DNA from: Corynebacterium casei LMG S-19264
GTDB lineage: Bacteria; Actinomycetota; Actinomycetes; Mycobacteriales; Mycobacteriaceae
Assembly: GCF_000550785.1 (NCBI RefSeq)
Contig: NZ_CP004350.1
Span: forward strand, 3,018,009 to 3,082,008
Length of the DNA: 64,000 bases
Reading direction: 5' to 3'
The notes under the pieces are model-generated. The model saw only the letters and a program-made list of their open reading frames with translations, was not told the DNA's origin and ran no database searches. The translations under genes and the position numbers were made by a program. How positions within the stretch are numbered: position 1 is the stretch's first letter; each line of letters begins with the position of its first letter. Positions 29,007 to 37,648 of this stretch are shown in pieces.

Positions 29007-29690
29007 CTAGTTGTCTTTGTCTGCGGTGTTTTCCGCATTCAAGCGCTGACGGTAGGTGGTGGAGGTTTCAAGTCGGTGGTTACGGGCCTGGGCTTCGATG
29101 TAGAACTTGTCTGCTTTTGCTTCGATGAGTGCAACCAACCTCTCGTGCTCTTCCACGGAGTCCTGCGCCCTTTGCGGCACATACCTGAAGGTGGAAACGC
29201 GGAAGTACTCGAGGTTCTCCCATTCATCGAAAAGCAACTGCACCAACCTGGCGTTCGGGCACTTGCCAAACAACACTCGATGAAAAGCTTTATTTAATTG
29301 TGTGAACTCAATCGGATCGAAATCCTCGAGCAAATCGCGCATCTTCTGGTTCACCGCCCGCGCCTGCGCCAAATCCTCTGTTTCTAACAGCGGGGCGGAC
29401 AAGGCGGTGGCCCTGCCTTCCAATACGGCGATGGTCTCCATGGTTTCGAAGTACACATCCTGGTTGTAGGTAGAAACCCGGGCGCCCACATTGCGCTCGT
29501 AGGTGACTAGGCCCTCTGCCTCCAGCTGCCGGATGGCCTCTCGCACAGGGACGACGCTGACTTCCAGCGCCTCCGCAATCGTGGAAAGCACCAGGCGATA
29601 TCCGGGCTCATATTCGCGGGTTCGGATTCTTTCCCGAATCCACGCGTAGGCCGTTTCCGCCTTCGACTTGCTAATTGTTTGCGTCGCCAT
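29007..29690 (-). CDS. GntR-family (FCD) regulator of the hpa operon
   Basis: 227 residues. N-terminal winged HTH (10-75) with LVLSTIAEALEVSVVPVREAIRQLEAEGLV split as usual, then an all-helical FCD effector domain (85-215) with the metal-type FHRVLF and HERLVALI histidines. It overlaps the end of the FAH-RraA gene by 20 bases and is followed by hpaE at 33 bases, so it is embedded in the operon it probably controls. A candidate operator lies in front of the first gene (31224-31243). Effector unknown. Confidence 0.88.
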   Translation of the reverse strand: MATQTISKSKAETAYAWIRERIRTREYEPGYRLVLSTIAEALEVSVVPVREAIRQLEAEGLVTYERNVGARVSTYNQDVYFETMETIAVLEGRATALSAPLLETEDLAQARAVNQKMRDLLEDFDPIEFTQLNKAFHRVLFGKCPNARLVQLLFDEWENLEYFRVSTFRYVPQRAQDSVEEHERLVALIEAKADKFYIEAQARNHRLETSTTYRQRLNAENTADKDN

Positions 29691-31191
29691 CGGACTCAGC
29701 TACATTCTCAGCTGGATTCGGCACCGGGTTGGACTCAACATAAGCCAGGTAGGCTTCCTTGTTCTTACCGGTTGGCGGGAACATGCCGTCCAGGCTTGCG
29801 CCCTTGGCGATCTGGGCTGCAACCCACTCATCCTCGTGTTCCTTCTTCAAGGCTGCGTCCACAACCTCTTCGGCGATATCACGTGGGATGACCAGCACAC
29901 CGTCATCATCACCGACGATGATGTCGCCCGGCTGCACGGCTGCTCCGCCACAAGCGATGGTGATGTCGGAATCCCATGGCACATGCTTGCGTCCCAGCAC
30001 TGATGGGTGTGGACCCTGACTGAATACCGGAAGGCCAATGCGCTTTACTTCTTCATAATCACGCACCGCGCCATCAGTGACCACGCCAGCAGCCTTGTTG
30101 GCCTGCGCCCGCAATGCCAGGATGTCACCCAAGGTGCCGGCCTCGCGCGTGCCACGAGCTTCGATGACAATGACTTCATCTTCGCGCACGGAATCAAAGA
30201 CTGCCTTTTGCTCATTCAGGCCGCCGCCGTGGGACTGAAACAGGTCCTCGCGGAAGGGGATGAAACGCAGAGTGCGAGCCACGCCGACCAGCTTGGTGCC
30301 GGTGGTCTGTGGGAAGACCCTTTCAATGAAGCAGTCCACGTTGCCGCGGTTGCGCAACTGCGCCGACAGACCAGCTGTTGGCGCTGCCTGCAGCTTTGCC
30401 TTCAGCGCAGATGGCAGTTTCTGCTTATCTTCAACTGGTGGAAGACCAGCAGATTCACGGTCACCGAAAGCATCCTCGCGCTGCTTGTCGTCCACATTTG
30501 GAAGCTGACCAACAGCCGGGTCAAATGATGCTTCAATCTCAGTAACGGTGGTCTTCAAACGGCCCGAAGTCACGCCACCTGGGACATCAACTTCAACCTC
30601 AACCATGTCACCTGGGACGATGACGGTGGAGCCCGCTGGGGTACCGGTCAAAATAATATCGCCGGTTTCCAAGGTCATGTGCTGAGAAAGGTCAGCCACA
30701 AACTGTGCGAGTGGGAAAATGAGGTCCTCATCCGAGGTGCCATCTTCCTGGACAATTTCACCGTTGACCCAGGTGCGCAGACGCAGACCCTTAGGGTCAA
30801 TCGTCTGCGCATCAATCAGATCTGGACCAATCGGGGTGTAGCCGTCACGCGACTTGGAGCGGGTGTTAGATCCCTTGTCCTGCGCGCGGTAGTCATACAA
30901 ACCAATATCATTGGAGGCGGTCACGTAGGCGACGTGATCCCACGCATTTTCAAGGGGGACATTGCGCGCAGGCTTGCCGATGATCAAAGCGACTTCACCT
31001 TCAAACGCCAGCAACTCAGTGCCAGCTGGACGCTCAACAACTCCGCCTGATTCGGCGAGAGTGCTGGTTGCCTTGATGAAGTAGCTCGGATACTTAGGCC
31101 GGCGTCCGCGTTGTGCCGCACGGGACTCAAATGCCACATGGACAGCGATCATTTTGCCCGGAAAATCCGGGAGGAACGAAGGAACGGCCAC
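29671..31191 (-). CDS. hpaG: FAH-family isomerase/decarboxylase fused to an RraA-like aldolase domain
   Basis: 506 residues from a GTG with AGAAAGGA upstream; an ATG at 31212 is the alternative. Residues about 15-215 are a fumarylacetoacetate hydrolase fold with the metal site FEGEVALIIGK (Glu64, Glu66), SNDIGLYDYR and LTGTPAGS, as in HpaG, which decarboxylates 5-oxopent-3-ene-1,2,5-tricarboxylate. After a charged linker (220-258), residues about 260-450 are RraA-like, with EAGTLGDILALRAQA, VTDGAVRD holding the expected Asp/Arg and VQPGDIIVGDDDG. RraA relatives include 4-hydroxy-4-methyl-2-oxoglutarate aldolase and oxaloacetate decarboxylase. The second domain's task in this pathway is unclear. 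First gene of the operon. Confidence 0.85.
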   Translation of the reverse strand: MAVPSFLPDFPGKMIAVHVAFESRAAQRGRRPKYPSYFIKATSTLAESGGVVERPAGTELLAFEGEVALIIGKPARNVPLENAWDHVAYVTASNDIGLYDYRAQDKGSNTRSKSRDGYTPIGPDLIDAQTIDPKGLRLRTWVNGEIVQEDGTSDEDLIFPLAQFVADLSQHMTLETGDIILTGTPAGSTVIVPGDMVEVEVDVPGGVTSGRLKTTVTEIEASFDPAVGQLPNVDDKQREDAFGDRESAGLPPVEDKQKLPSALKAKLQAAPTAGLSAQLRNRGNVDCFIERVFPQTTGTKLVGVARTLRFIPFREDLFQSHGGGLNEQKAVFDSVREDEVIVIEARGTREAGTLGDILALRAQANKAAGVVTDGAVRDYEEVKRIGLPVFSQGPHPSVLGRKHVPWDSDITIACGGAAVQPGDIIVGDDDGVLVIPRDIAEEVVDAALKKEHEDEWVAAQIAKGASLDGMFPPTGKNKEAYLAYVESNPVPNPAENVAESDGDANN

Positions 31192-31223
31192 GAATAATTC
31201 CTTTCTGCTCATTGCTATTTGAC

Positions 31224-31243
31224 TCAAATCGTATATCATTTGA
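31224..31243. promoter_or_regulatory. Candidate GntR operator in the hpaG-transporter divergent region
   Basis: TCAAATCGTATATCATTTGA is a 20-base inverted repeat with eight of ten pairs matched and a central GTATAT, in the style of FadR-subfamily sites. It lies 33 bases upstream of the hpaG GTG, within its promoter region, and about 76 bases from the transporter start. Confidence 0.55.
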
Positions 31244-31318
31244 TCGCGTTGGGCAAGTGCGTCACCTCACAAATGCCTAGAAAGTACAAGCAGCACCACA
31301 CGATTGAAAGGGGTTTTA

Positions 31319-32683
31319 ATGACCTCGACCACCACAACCAAAGACGTTTCGCGTCGCGAGCGCCGCAGAGTCCTCGCGGCAACCACCATCGGCACAGCCA
31401 TCGAGTGGTACGACTACTTCCTCTACGCGGCAGTCGCTGGCCTGGTCTTTAACCAGGTCATGTTCGGTCCCCTTGAAGGCGGAATGGCCAGCATTATTGC
31501 CTTTTTGACCGTGGGCATTTCCTTCCTCTTCCGCCCCTTGGGCGCATTTCTAGCTGGGCACTATGGTGACCGTCTGGGCCGCCGCTTCGTCCTCATGGTG
31601 ACCTTGTTTGCCATGGGTGGCGCAACCACCTTGATCGGTTTACTTCCCACCTATGACACGCTGGGATATTGGGCACCATTGCTGCTCATCCTGCTGCGCA
31701 TTATTCAAGGCATTTCAGCCGGCGGCGAATGGGGCTCCGCGGTATTGCTCGCGGTGGAACACGCACCGAAGGAAAAGCGCGGATTGTTCGGCGCGGGCCC
31801 CCAGATTGGTGTACCAATCGGCCTTCTGCTGTCCTCGGGCGTTTTGTCCATCATGAACTGGATTGCCCCCGGCGATGCCTTCATGGAATGGGGCTGGCGC
31901 GTACCATTCCTGCTCTCAGTCGTGCTGGTAGCGGTTGGCTACTTCGTCCGCATGGGCGTTGATGAGTCCCCCGTCTTCGAAGAGATGGCTGAGCGCAAGG
32001 AAGTGGAAGCAGAAAACCCAGCCAAGGTGCTGTTTAAGAAGTTCACCCCGCTGGTTATCGTCGCAGCTCTCGTTTTCGCTGGTAACGGCACCGTGGGTTA
32101 CATGACCACCGGCGGCTACATCCAGTCCTACGCTTCCGACCCGAATGGCCCAGTCGGTCTTGAACGCGGCGACGTTCTCAACGCCGTCACCCTATCTGCA
32201 GTGACCTGGATGTTGTTTACCCTGTTTGCCGGATTCATCTCTGACAAGATTGGCCGCCGCACCACCTACCTGATTGGCTTCGCGCTGCAGGCAATTGCTG
32301 CCGCCGCGTTGTTCCCATTGGTCAACACCGCCAACCTCGGCCTGTTGTACTTCGCACTCATCGCCCTGACCATCGGCCTGGGCCTGACCTATGGCCAGCA
32401 ATCCGCCATGTACGCCGAGCTTTTCCCGGCCTCCATCCGCGCCAGCGGTGTTTCCATCACCTACGCGCTCGGCTCAGTCTTGGGTGGCGCTTTTGCCCCA
32501 ATGATTGCCGCTGCCCTGGTGGAAGCCACCGGCTCTACCACTGCTGTATCCATCTACCTGGTCAGCGCCTGTGTCATCGGCTTCATCTGCGCCTTCCTCC
32601 TGCGTGAGCGCAAGGGCATCCCACTAGCATCCGACCACGAAGAAGAGCAGTCCAAGAACCACTTCATTTTCAGCAAGAACTAA
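31319..32683 (+). CDS. MHS-family metabolite:H+ symporter (MFS)
   Basis: 454 residues, 12 predicted membrane segments. The first carries TAIEWYDYFLYA, the hallmark of the metabolite:H+ symporter group (ShiA, KgtP, ProP); the loop motif GDRLGRRFVL, the QGISAGGEWGSA stretch and ELFPASIRASGVS are also typical. ATG at 31319 follows GAAAGGGG. It is divergent from the hpa operon and shares its control region, so a 4-hydroxyphenylacetate- or homoprotocatechuate-like acid is the likely substrate. Confidence 0.9.
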   Translation: MTSTTTTKDVSRRERRRVLAATTIGTAIEWYDYFLYAAVAGLVFNQVMFGPLEGGMASIIAFLTVGISFLFRPLGAFLAGHYGDRLGRRFVLMVTLFAMGGATTLIGLLPTYDTLGYWAPLLLILLRIIQGISAGGEWGSAVLLAVEHAPKEKRGLFGAGPQIGVPIGLLLSSGVLSIMNWIAPGDAFMEWGWRVPFLLSVVLVAVGYFVRMGVDESPVFEEMAERKEVEAENPAKVLFKKFTPLVIVAALVFAGNGTVGYMTTGGYIQSYASDPNGPVGLERGDVLNAVTLSAVTWMLFTLFAGFISDKIGRRTTYLIGFALQAIAAAALFPLVNTANLGLLYFALIALTIGLGLTYGQQSAMYAELFPASIRASGVSITYALGSVLGGAFAPMIAAALVEATGSTTAVSIYLVSACVIGFICAFLLRERKGIPLASDHEEEQSKNHFIFSKN

Positions 32684-32702
32684 TCGTCGACGATTAGTTC
32701 TT
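32675..32702. repeat. Perfect 28-base palindrome over the transporter stop codon
   Basis: Arms AAGAACTAATCGTC / GACGATTAGTTCTT meet with no loop. It covers the last codons and the stop. It can form a hairpin only with a distorted tip; it may be a weak terminator or a protein site. Confidence 0.6.
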
Positions 32703-32734
32703 GGCAGAGAGTTTTCTTCCAAAAGCACTGAAAC

Positions 32735-32776
32735 GGCCCCGCCGGTATCCACATCAGATATCGGCGGGGCTTTTCT
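32735..32776 (+). terminator. Terminator downstream of the MHS transporter
   Basis: Stem GCCCCGCCGGTATC / GATATCGGCGGGGC with a seven-base loop, followed by TTTT. Confidence 0.88.
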
Positions 32777-33130
32777 CTGCGCCTGTAAGTCCACAACGTC
32801 TATCGATGCCCACTTTGGAGGACGCCAAAACCTAATTCCATGTGAATACACCACACGGAACAGGCTAGGAAAGCGCTCCCCACGGGAATTGCACCCCTAG
32901 TGCGGGTACCAGCATCTTTGTTAAACGCGCGACATATTTCCCTCCCTGTTTGACGTGTCACTATTGCCTGAAGTGGCAACATCATATATGATTCGCCACA
33001 TAGGGTCTACGTCACAATCTCACCGCGGTTTAGCGCCCAGTCACGTTTGCCGCGTTGAAGTCTCACATTGATTGACACGCGAAATACCCCCGGCAAAAGA
33101 TTCACTGATTGAGTGCACAAGGAGAACCAC
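32777..33130. other. Region upstream of the flavin hydroxylase
   Basis: About 350 bases without a gene. It must carry the hydroxylase promoter. CATATATGATTCGCCAC near 32981-32998 is AT-rich and could be part of it, but I see no convincing promoter pair or operator. Confidence 0.4.
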
Positions 33131-34984
33131 ATGCAGTTTCACCACAATGGCTATGTATCTGAAGATCCACGCGTCCTACCCGCCCAAGGCTATGGCGTAG
33201 ACCGCGACACCGAGCTTCCAGACGAGATGGATGTGCTCATTGTTGGTTCCGGGCCGGCGGGCATGATTGCGGCGGCGCAGCTGTCTATGTTCCCAAACGT
33301 TAATACCCGCCTCATTGAGCGCCGGCCTCATCGTTTGAAGCTTGGGCAGGCTGACGGCATTCAGTCGCGTTCCGTGGAGACTTTCCAGGCTTTCGGCTTC
33401 GCCACTGAAATTACGGATGAAGCTTATGAGATCACGGAGATGTCTTTCTGGAATAAGGATCCTGAGAATCCAGAGAACATCGTTCGCGGTGCACGCCCGC
33501 TTGATGATGAATTTGGCATTTCCGAATTCCCGCACTTGATTGTGAACCAGGCGCGCGTGTTGGATTACTTTGCTCGCTTTGCCAAGTACGGCCCGGCGCG
33601 CATCACTCCGGACTATGGCTGGTCTTTTGTGAGCCTGGAAGTTGAGCAAGACGGTGAGCGCCCGGTGGCTGTCACGGTGGAGGATACCGATGGCAATCAG
33701 CACGTTATTCACACCAAGTATGTTGTGGGCTGCGACGGCGCGCATTCCGGTGTGCGTAAGTCCATCGGACGTACAATGACGGGGGATAAGGCGAACCATG
33801 CGTGGGGTGTGGCGGATGTTGTGGTGGAAACTAACTTCCCGGATTGGCGCACCAAGGCTGCTATTCACTCGAAGGCTGGCTCGGCGCTGCACATTCCGCG
33901 TGAGGGTGGCTACCTTTCACGCATGTACATTGACTTGGGCGAGGTTCCGGCGGATGACAATGGTCAGATCCGCAAGACCACCATTGACACCATCGTGGGC
34001 AAGGCAAACGAGATTTATGCGCCGTACACCATCGATGTTAAGGAAGTAGCGTGGCATTCGGTCTACGAAGTTGGTCACCGTCTGGTGGATTCTTTCCACG
34101 ATCATGATGAGACTCCTCGCGTCTTCCTCACCGGCGATGCCTGCCATACCCACTCCGCGAAGGCGGGTCAGGGCATGAATGTCTCGATGCAGGATGGTTT
34201 CAATATTGCGTGGAAGCTTGGGCATGTGCTTGATGGCCGTGCGCCGGAAGATTTGCTGTGTACTTACCACGGTGAGCGCCAGCCAGCCGCGCAGAACCTT
34301 ATTAACTTTGACCGCGAATGGTCCACTCTGATGGCGACTCCAGTTGAGGAATTGGAAGATCCGGAGGCAGTGGAGAAGTACTACGTGGCTGCGGAAGAGT
34401 TTGCTGCGGGCATGCTCACTGAGTATGCATCGAATGCCATCGTGGGCGATACAACCTATCAGGATCTGGCAACTGGCTTCCCGGTGGGTAAGCGCTTTAA
34501 GTCTTTTGTTGCGAAGCGTCGCGCGGATGCACGTCTGCTGCACCTCGGCCACCAACATTTTGCCGATGGCCGTTACCGCATTTATGTTTTCGCCGACCAG
34601 ACGGCACCAAGCGCAGACAATCAGAACTCGCCGGTGGTGCAGTGGGCTGATGTTGTCAGCGAGGCTATTGCCAAGTACACCCCAGAGCGTGCCGATGAAA
34701 ATGCTCTGGTTGATGTCAAGGTCATCTACCAGCAGCATCACCATACTTATGAGCATGCGGATGCCCCACGTATCTTCCGCCCGCTCAACGGTAGGTACAA
34801 GATCACCAACTGGGAGAACGTATGGAATGCGGACAAGGATCAGGACATTTTTGATGCCCGCGGAATCTCTCGTGATGGCGCTGTGGTTATTGTGCGCCCT
34901 GATCAGTACGTCGGTGCGGTCTTGCCTCTGGATAAGCCAGAGCTTGTCGATGCCTACTTTGCGAACAATCTCATTGCCCAGTAG
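33131..34984 (+). CDS. FAD-dependent aromatic hydroxylase, 3-hydroxybenzoate 4-monooxygenase / phenol 2-monooxygenase type
   Basis: 617 residues. Class A flavin monooxygenase: dinucleotide fold VLIVGSGPAGMIAAAQL near residue 35-50, the DG region VVGCDGAHSGVRK, and the FAD-ribityl motif FLTGDACHTHSAKAGQGMN. A C-terminal thioredoxin-like domain (about 430-617) is present, as in phenol hydroxylase and the 3-hydroxybenzoate 4-hydroxylase MobA. ATG at 33131 follows GGAGAA; an upstream in-frame ATG has none. Product from 3-hydroxybenzoate would be protocatechuate, feeding the pca genes. The two families are not separable by eye. Monocistronic. Confidence 0.85.
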   Translation: MQFHHNGYVSEDPRVLPAQGYGVDRDTELPDEMDVLIVGSGPAGMIAAAQLSMFPNVNTRLIERRPHRLKLGQADGIQSRSVETFQAFGFATEITDEAYEITEMSFWNKDPENPENIVRGARPLDDEFGISEFPHLIVNQARVLDYFARFAKYGPARITPDYGWSFVSLEVEQDGERPVAVTVEDTDGNQHVIHTKYVVGCDGAHSGVRKSIGRTMTGDKANHAWGVADVVVETNFPDWRTKAAIHSKAGSALHIPREGGYLSRMYIDLGEVPADDNGQIRKTTIDTIVGKANEIYAPYTIDVKEVAWHSVYEVGHRLVDSFHDHDETPRVFLTGDACHTHSAKAGQGMNVSMQDGFNIAWKLGHVLDGRAPEDLLCTYHGERQPAAQNLINFDREWSTLMATPVEELEDPEAVEKYYVAAEEFAAGMLTEYASNAIVGDTTYQDLATGFPVGKRFKSFVAKRRADARLLHLGHQHFADGRYRIYVFADQTAPSADNQNSPVVQWADVVSEAIAKYTPERADENALVDVKVIYQQHHHTYEHADAPRIFRPLNGRYKITNWENVWNADKDQDIFDARGISRDGAVVIVRPDQYVGAVLPLDKPELVDAYFANNLIAQ

Positions 34985-35071
34985 GTCTCTCTTAAAAGTA
35001 ATTCATCGGTAAAATCACTTTGAGGTTTGTCGGGTTTAACAAGGCTAGAATCCCTGAGTAGACTCGCCTGC

Positions 35072-37648
35072 GTGCGCCAAAGTTGGAAGATATTTACTCG
35101 TGACGTTAAACGCTTAGGACAAGTGCCCAAAGCGTGGATCATTTTAATTGGCTTGCTCTTTGTTCCAGCGTTATATTCTTGGTTCAACATTGCTGCCTTC
35201 TGGGATCCTTATAGCAATACGCAAAACATTAAAGTTAGCGTAGTCAATGAGGATCTCGGAGGTGATTCTGAGACCACCGGTCACTTGGATGTCGGTAAGC
35301 AAATCACCGAACAGCTGGCTGAGAATGATCAATTAGGCTGGCAGCTACAGGATGCTGACACCGCAGAAGATCAGTTGCGGCGAGGGGAAACCTACGCCAG
35401 CATCATCATACCCAAGAACTTCACAGCGGATCTTCTGGCGATCACAGAAGGTACATTGACCCAGCCCACCTTGGAATACCGGGTCAATGAGAAATCCAGC
35501 GCCATCGCGCCGCAGATCACTGATACAGGTGCCACGGCCGTAGATCAGGCCATCACCGCCGCACTGAAACAAGAAATTGCCACTGCTGCAACGAAAACCA
35601 TCAGCGATGAGGGAAAATCTTTAGAAGATGCCATCCTGGATGCCCGCGACACCACGAATACAACATTCGGCGAAACCGCCGCAAATCTTCGATCCGCACG
35701 CGGGGGATTGGATGATTTTAAAGCCCGTCTGAGCGAGGCCGAGGCTTCAATGACTGGAGCTAAGGACACCGTCGCGCAGGTCGACCAGGCTCTTATCGAA
35801 GGTCAAGATGCCCTCGCGCAGGTTCAAGATCTAGCAGAGTCAATCCAAACCGAAGTCACCAACTTCACCGACCAGACCACCTCGGCTTTCGTCGATGGTA
35901 CCACCGCCGTCGCGGAAGGCACCGCCAACGCGAATGCTTCCATCGCCGATATCAATGCCACCTTGCAGCAAACCAGCGGGCGCTTAGATACTGCAGGCCA
36001 GCAAACTAACGATGCCATTCAGGCTGGTAAATCTGCCATCGAACAAGTCCAAGGCTTACTCAATGACAGCGCGCTAAGCCCCGAACTGGCAGCACCTTTA
36101 GAAGACACGCTGCAACGCTTGGAAGCCGGCAATGCCGCCAGCGAGCGCCTGCTGGGTGATGTCACTAGCCTGAATTCCGAGACTGCCGATACCGCCAATG
36201 CTATTTCTCAGGCCGCTGGTGCCATCGATTCAGCCGCGCAAGATACCAGCGCGGCTACACAAGCACTACGCGACGCCGTCGGCGATGGAATCCCGTCTTT
36301 AAATAGAACTTTGAGCAATCTCAGCACCATCGCAGGTTCATTCGCTGGGTCTTTAGAAGGTCAACGAGCCACCCTCGGCGAGGCCAATAACCTCATCGAT
36401 GGGGTGGTGTCACAGTTGGAATCCACCCGCAGCGCACTGGATGATTTTGATATCACCTTAGCTGGGTTAGAGGACGGCGTACGCGATGTCCGCAGCGATA
36501 TCCTTGCGTTGACGGCAAGCTCCAATTCCGAAAAGCTCCAGACCATCACTGACCTTAATTCCGATGAAATTGGCTCATTCTTTGCCGACCCAGTCACGAT
36601 TAATAGCGAACCGGTCTATGAGGTCAACTCCTATGGTTCTGCTATGGCCGGGCTATTTACCAATCTTTCGCTATGGATTGGCGCCTTCATGCTCATCGTG
36701 GTCTTCCGCGTCGAAGTTGACACCGAAGGCTTCAAGCGCGTCACCGTCCCACAAGCCTATGTGGGACGATTCATCCTAATGGCGATTATGGTCGCGTTAC
36801 AGGCAATTATCGTTGCCGCAGGTAACCTGATCATCGGTGTGCAAACCGTCAATGCCTTGGCTTTCATCGGCACCGCCGTCCTAGTGGGCTTGGCATATCT
36901 AAGCATCATCTATGCCTTAGCCTCCACTCTCGGGCTGGTGGGTAAGTTCATCGCCGTCTTGCTGGTCATCATGCAGATCCCCGGCGCATCAGGCCTTTAT
37001 CCCATTGAGCTTCTGCCCGGATTCTTCAAGGCTATTTATCCTTTCCTCCCGTTTTCCTATGGCATTGACGCCTTGCGCGAAACCATTGGCGGTTTCTACG
37101 GCACGCATTACCTGCAGTTCATGGGGATGCTCGCGCTCATGGGCGGCGTCGCCTTTTTCCTCGGCATCATTCTGCGTAAAAACCTCGGGCATTTCAGCAC
37201 AGTTTTTAATCATGAGATGGCGGAAAGCGAGCTCATCGAGTTCGAAAACGTTCAAGTTGTCGGCGATGGCTACCGCTTGGCCGACATCGTTCGCGCGTTG
37301 GAAGATCGCGAAGGATTTGCCGAAAGCATCAAGAACGAAGCTGAAAGGTACACCCGTCGCATTCATGTCACCGCCGGCATTGGCGTGGTCGGAATCATCG
37401 CACTCACCATTGCCGCTTGGGCGCTTCCCGATGCTAAGGCCCTTCTTTTGGGCTTGTGGACCGCCTGGACACTCTTGCTCATGGGCTTGGTGATTGCTTT
37501 CGATTACATCCGTAAGTCGTTGAAACAATCCGAGGAAATTATTCAGATGGATGACCAAACTCTGCACAAGTCTGTTTCTGCCCAGGCCAGCGGACTTCAC
37601 ACCATCGCGGCATCACCAGCTTCAGAGACTACGGAAGGGGAGAAATAA
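35072..37648 (+). CDS. YhgE/Pip-family membrane protein, copy 1
   Basis: 858 residues from GTG at 35072 (a TTG at 35027 is an alternative); no strong ribosome site, TAGAAT 24 bases upstream may be a -10. One N-terminal span (VPKAWIILIGLLFVPALYSW then NIAAFWDPYSNT), a large extracytoplasmic region (about 50-530) rich in Ala, Thr, Gln and Asp with heptad-like helices, then about five spans of ABC-2 type (FLMIVV.. to IILRKN), a cytosolic stretch and two more C-terminal spans. This is the family of the phage-infection protein and of the EsaA-like part of type VII systems. Its stop overlaps the next gene by one base, so the pair acts together. Confidence 0.85.
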   Translation: MRQSWKIFTRDVKRLGQVPKAWIILIGLLFVPALYSWFNIAAFWDPYSNTQNIKVSVVNEDLGGDSETTGHLDVGKQITEQLAENDQLGWQLQDADTAEDQLRRGETYASIIIPKNFTADLLAITEGTLTQPTLEYRVNEKSSAIAPQITDTGATAVDQAITAALKQEIATAATKTISDEGKSLEDAILDARDTTNTTFGETAANLRSARGGLDDFKARLSEAEASMTGAKDTVAQVDQALIEGQDALAQVQDLAESIQTEVTNFTDQTTSAFVDGTTAVAEGTANANASIADINATLQQTSGRLDTAGQQTNDAIQAGKSAIEQVQGLLNDSALSPELAAPLEDTLQRLEAGNAASERLLGDVTSLNSETADTANAISQAAGAIDSAAQDTSAATQALRDAVGDGIPSLNRTLSNLSTIAGSFAGSLEGQRATLGEANNLIDGVVSQLESTRSALDDFDITLAGLEDGVRDVRSDILALTASSNSEKLQTITDLNSDEIGSFFADPVTINSEPVYEVNSYGSAMAGLFTNLSLWIGAFMLIVVFRVEVDTEGFKRVTVPQAYVGRFILMAIMVALQAIIVAAGNLIIGVQTVNALAFIGTAVLVGLAYLSIIYALASTLGLVGKFIAVLLVIMQIPGASGLYPIELLPGFFKAIYPFLPFSYGIDALRETIGGFYGTHYLQFMGMLALMGGVAFFLGIILRKNLGHFSTVFNHEMAESELIEFENVQVVGDGYRLADIVRALEDREGFAESIKNEAERYTRRIHVTAGIGVVGIIALTIAAWALPDAKALLLGLWTAWTLLLMGLVIAFDYIRKSLKQSEEIIQMDDQTLHKSVSAQASGLHTIAASPASETTEGEK

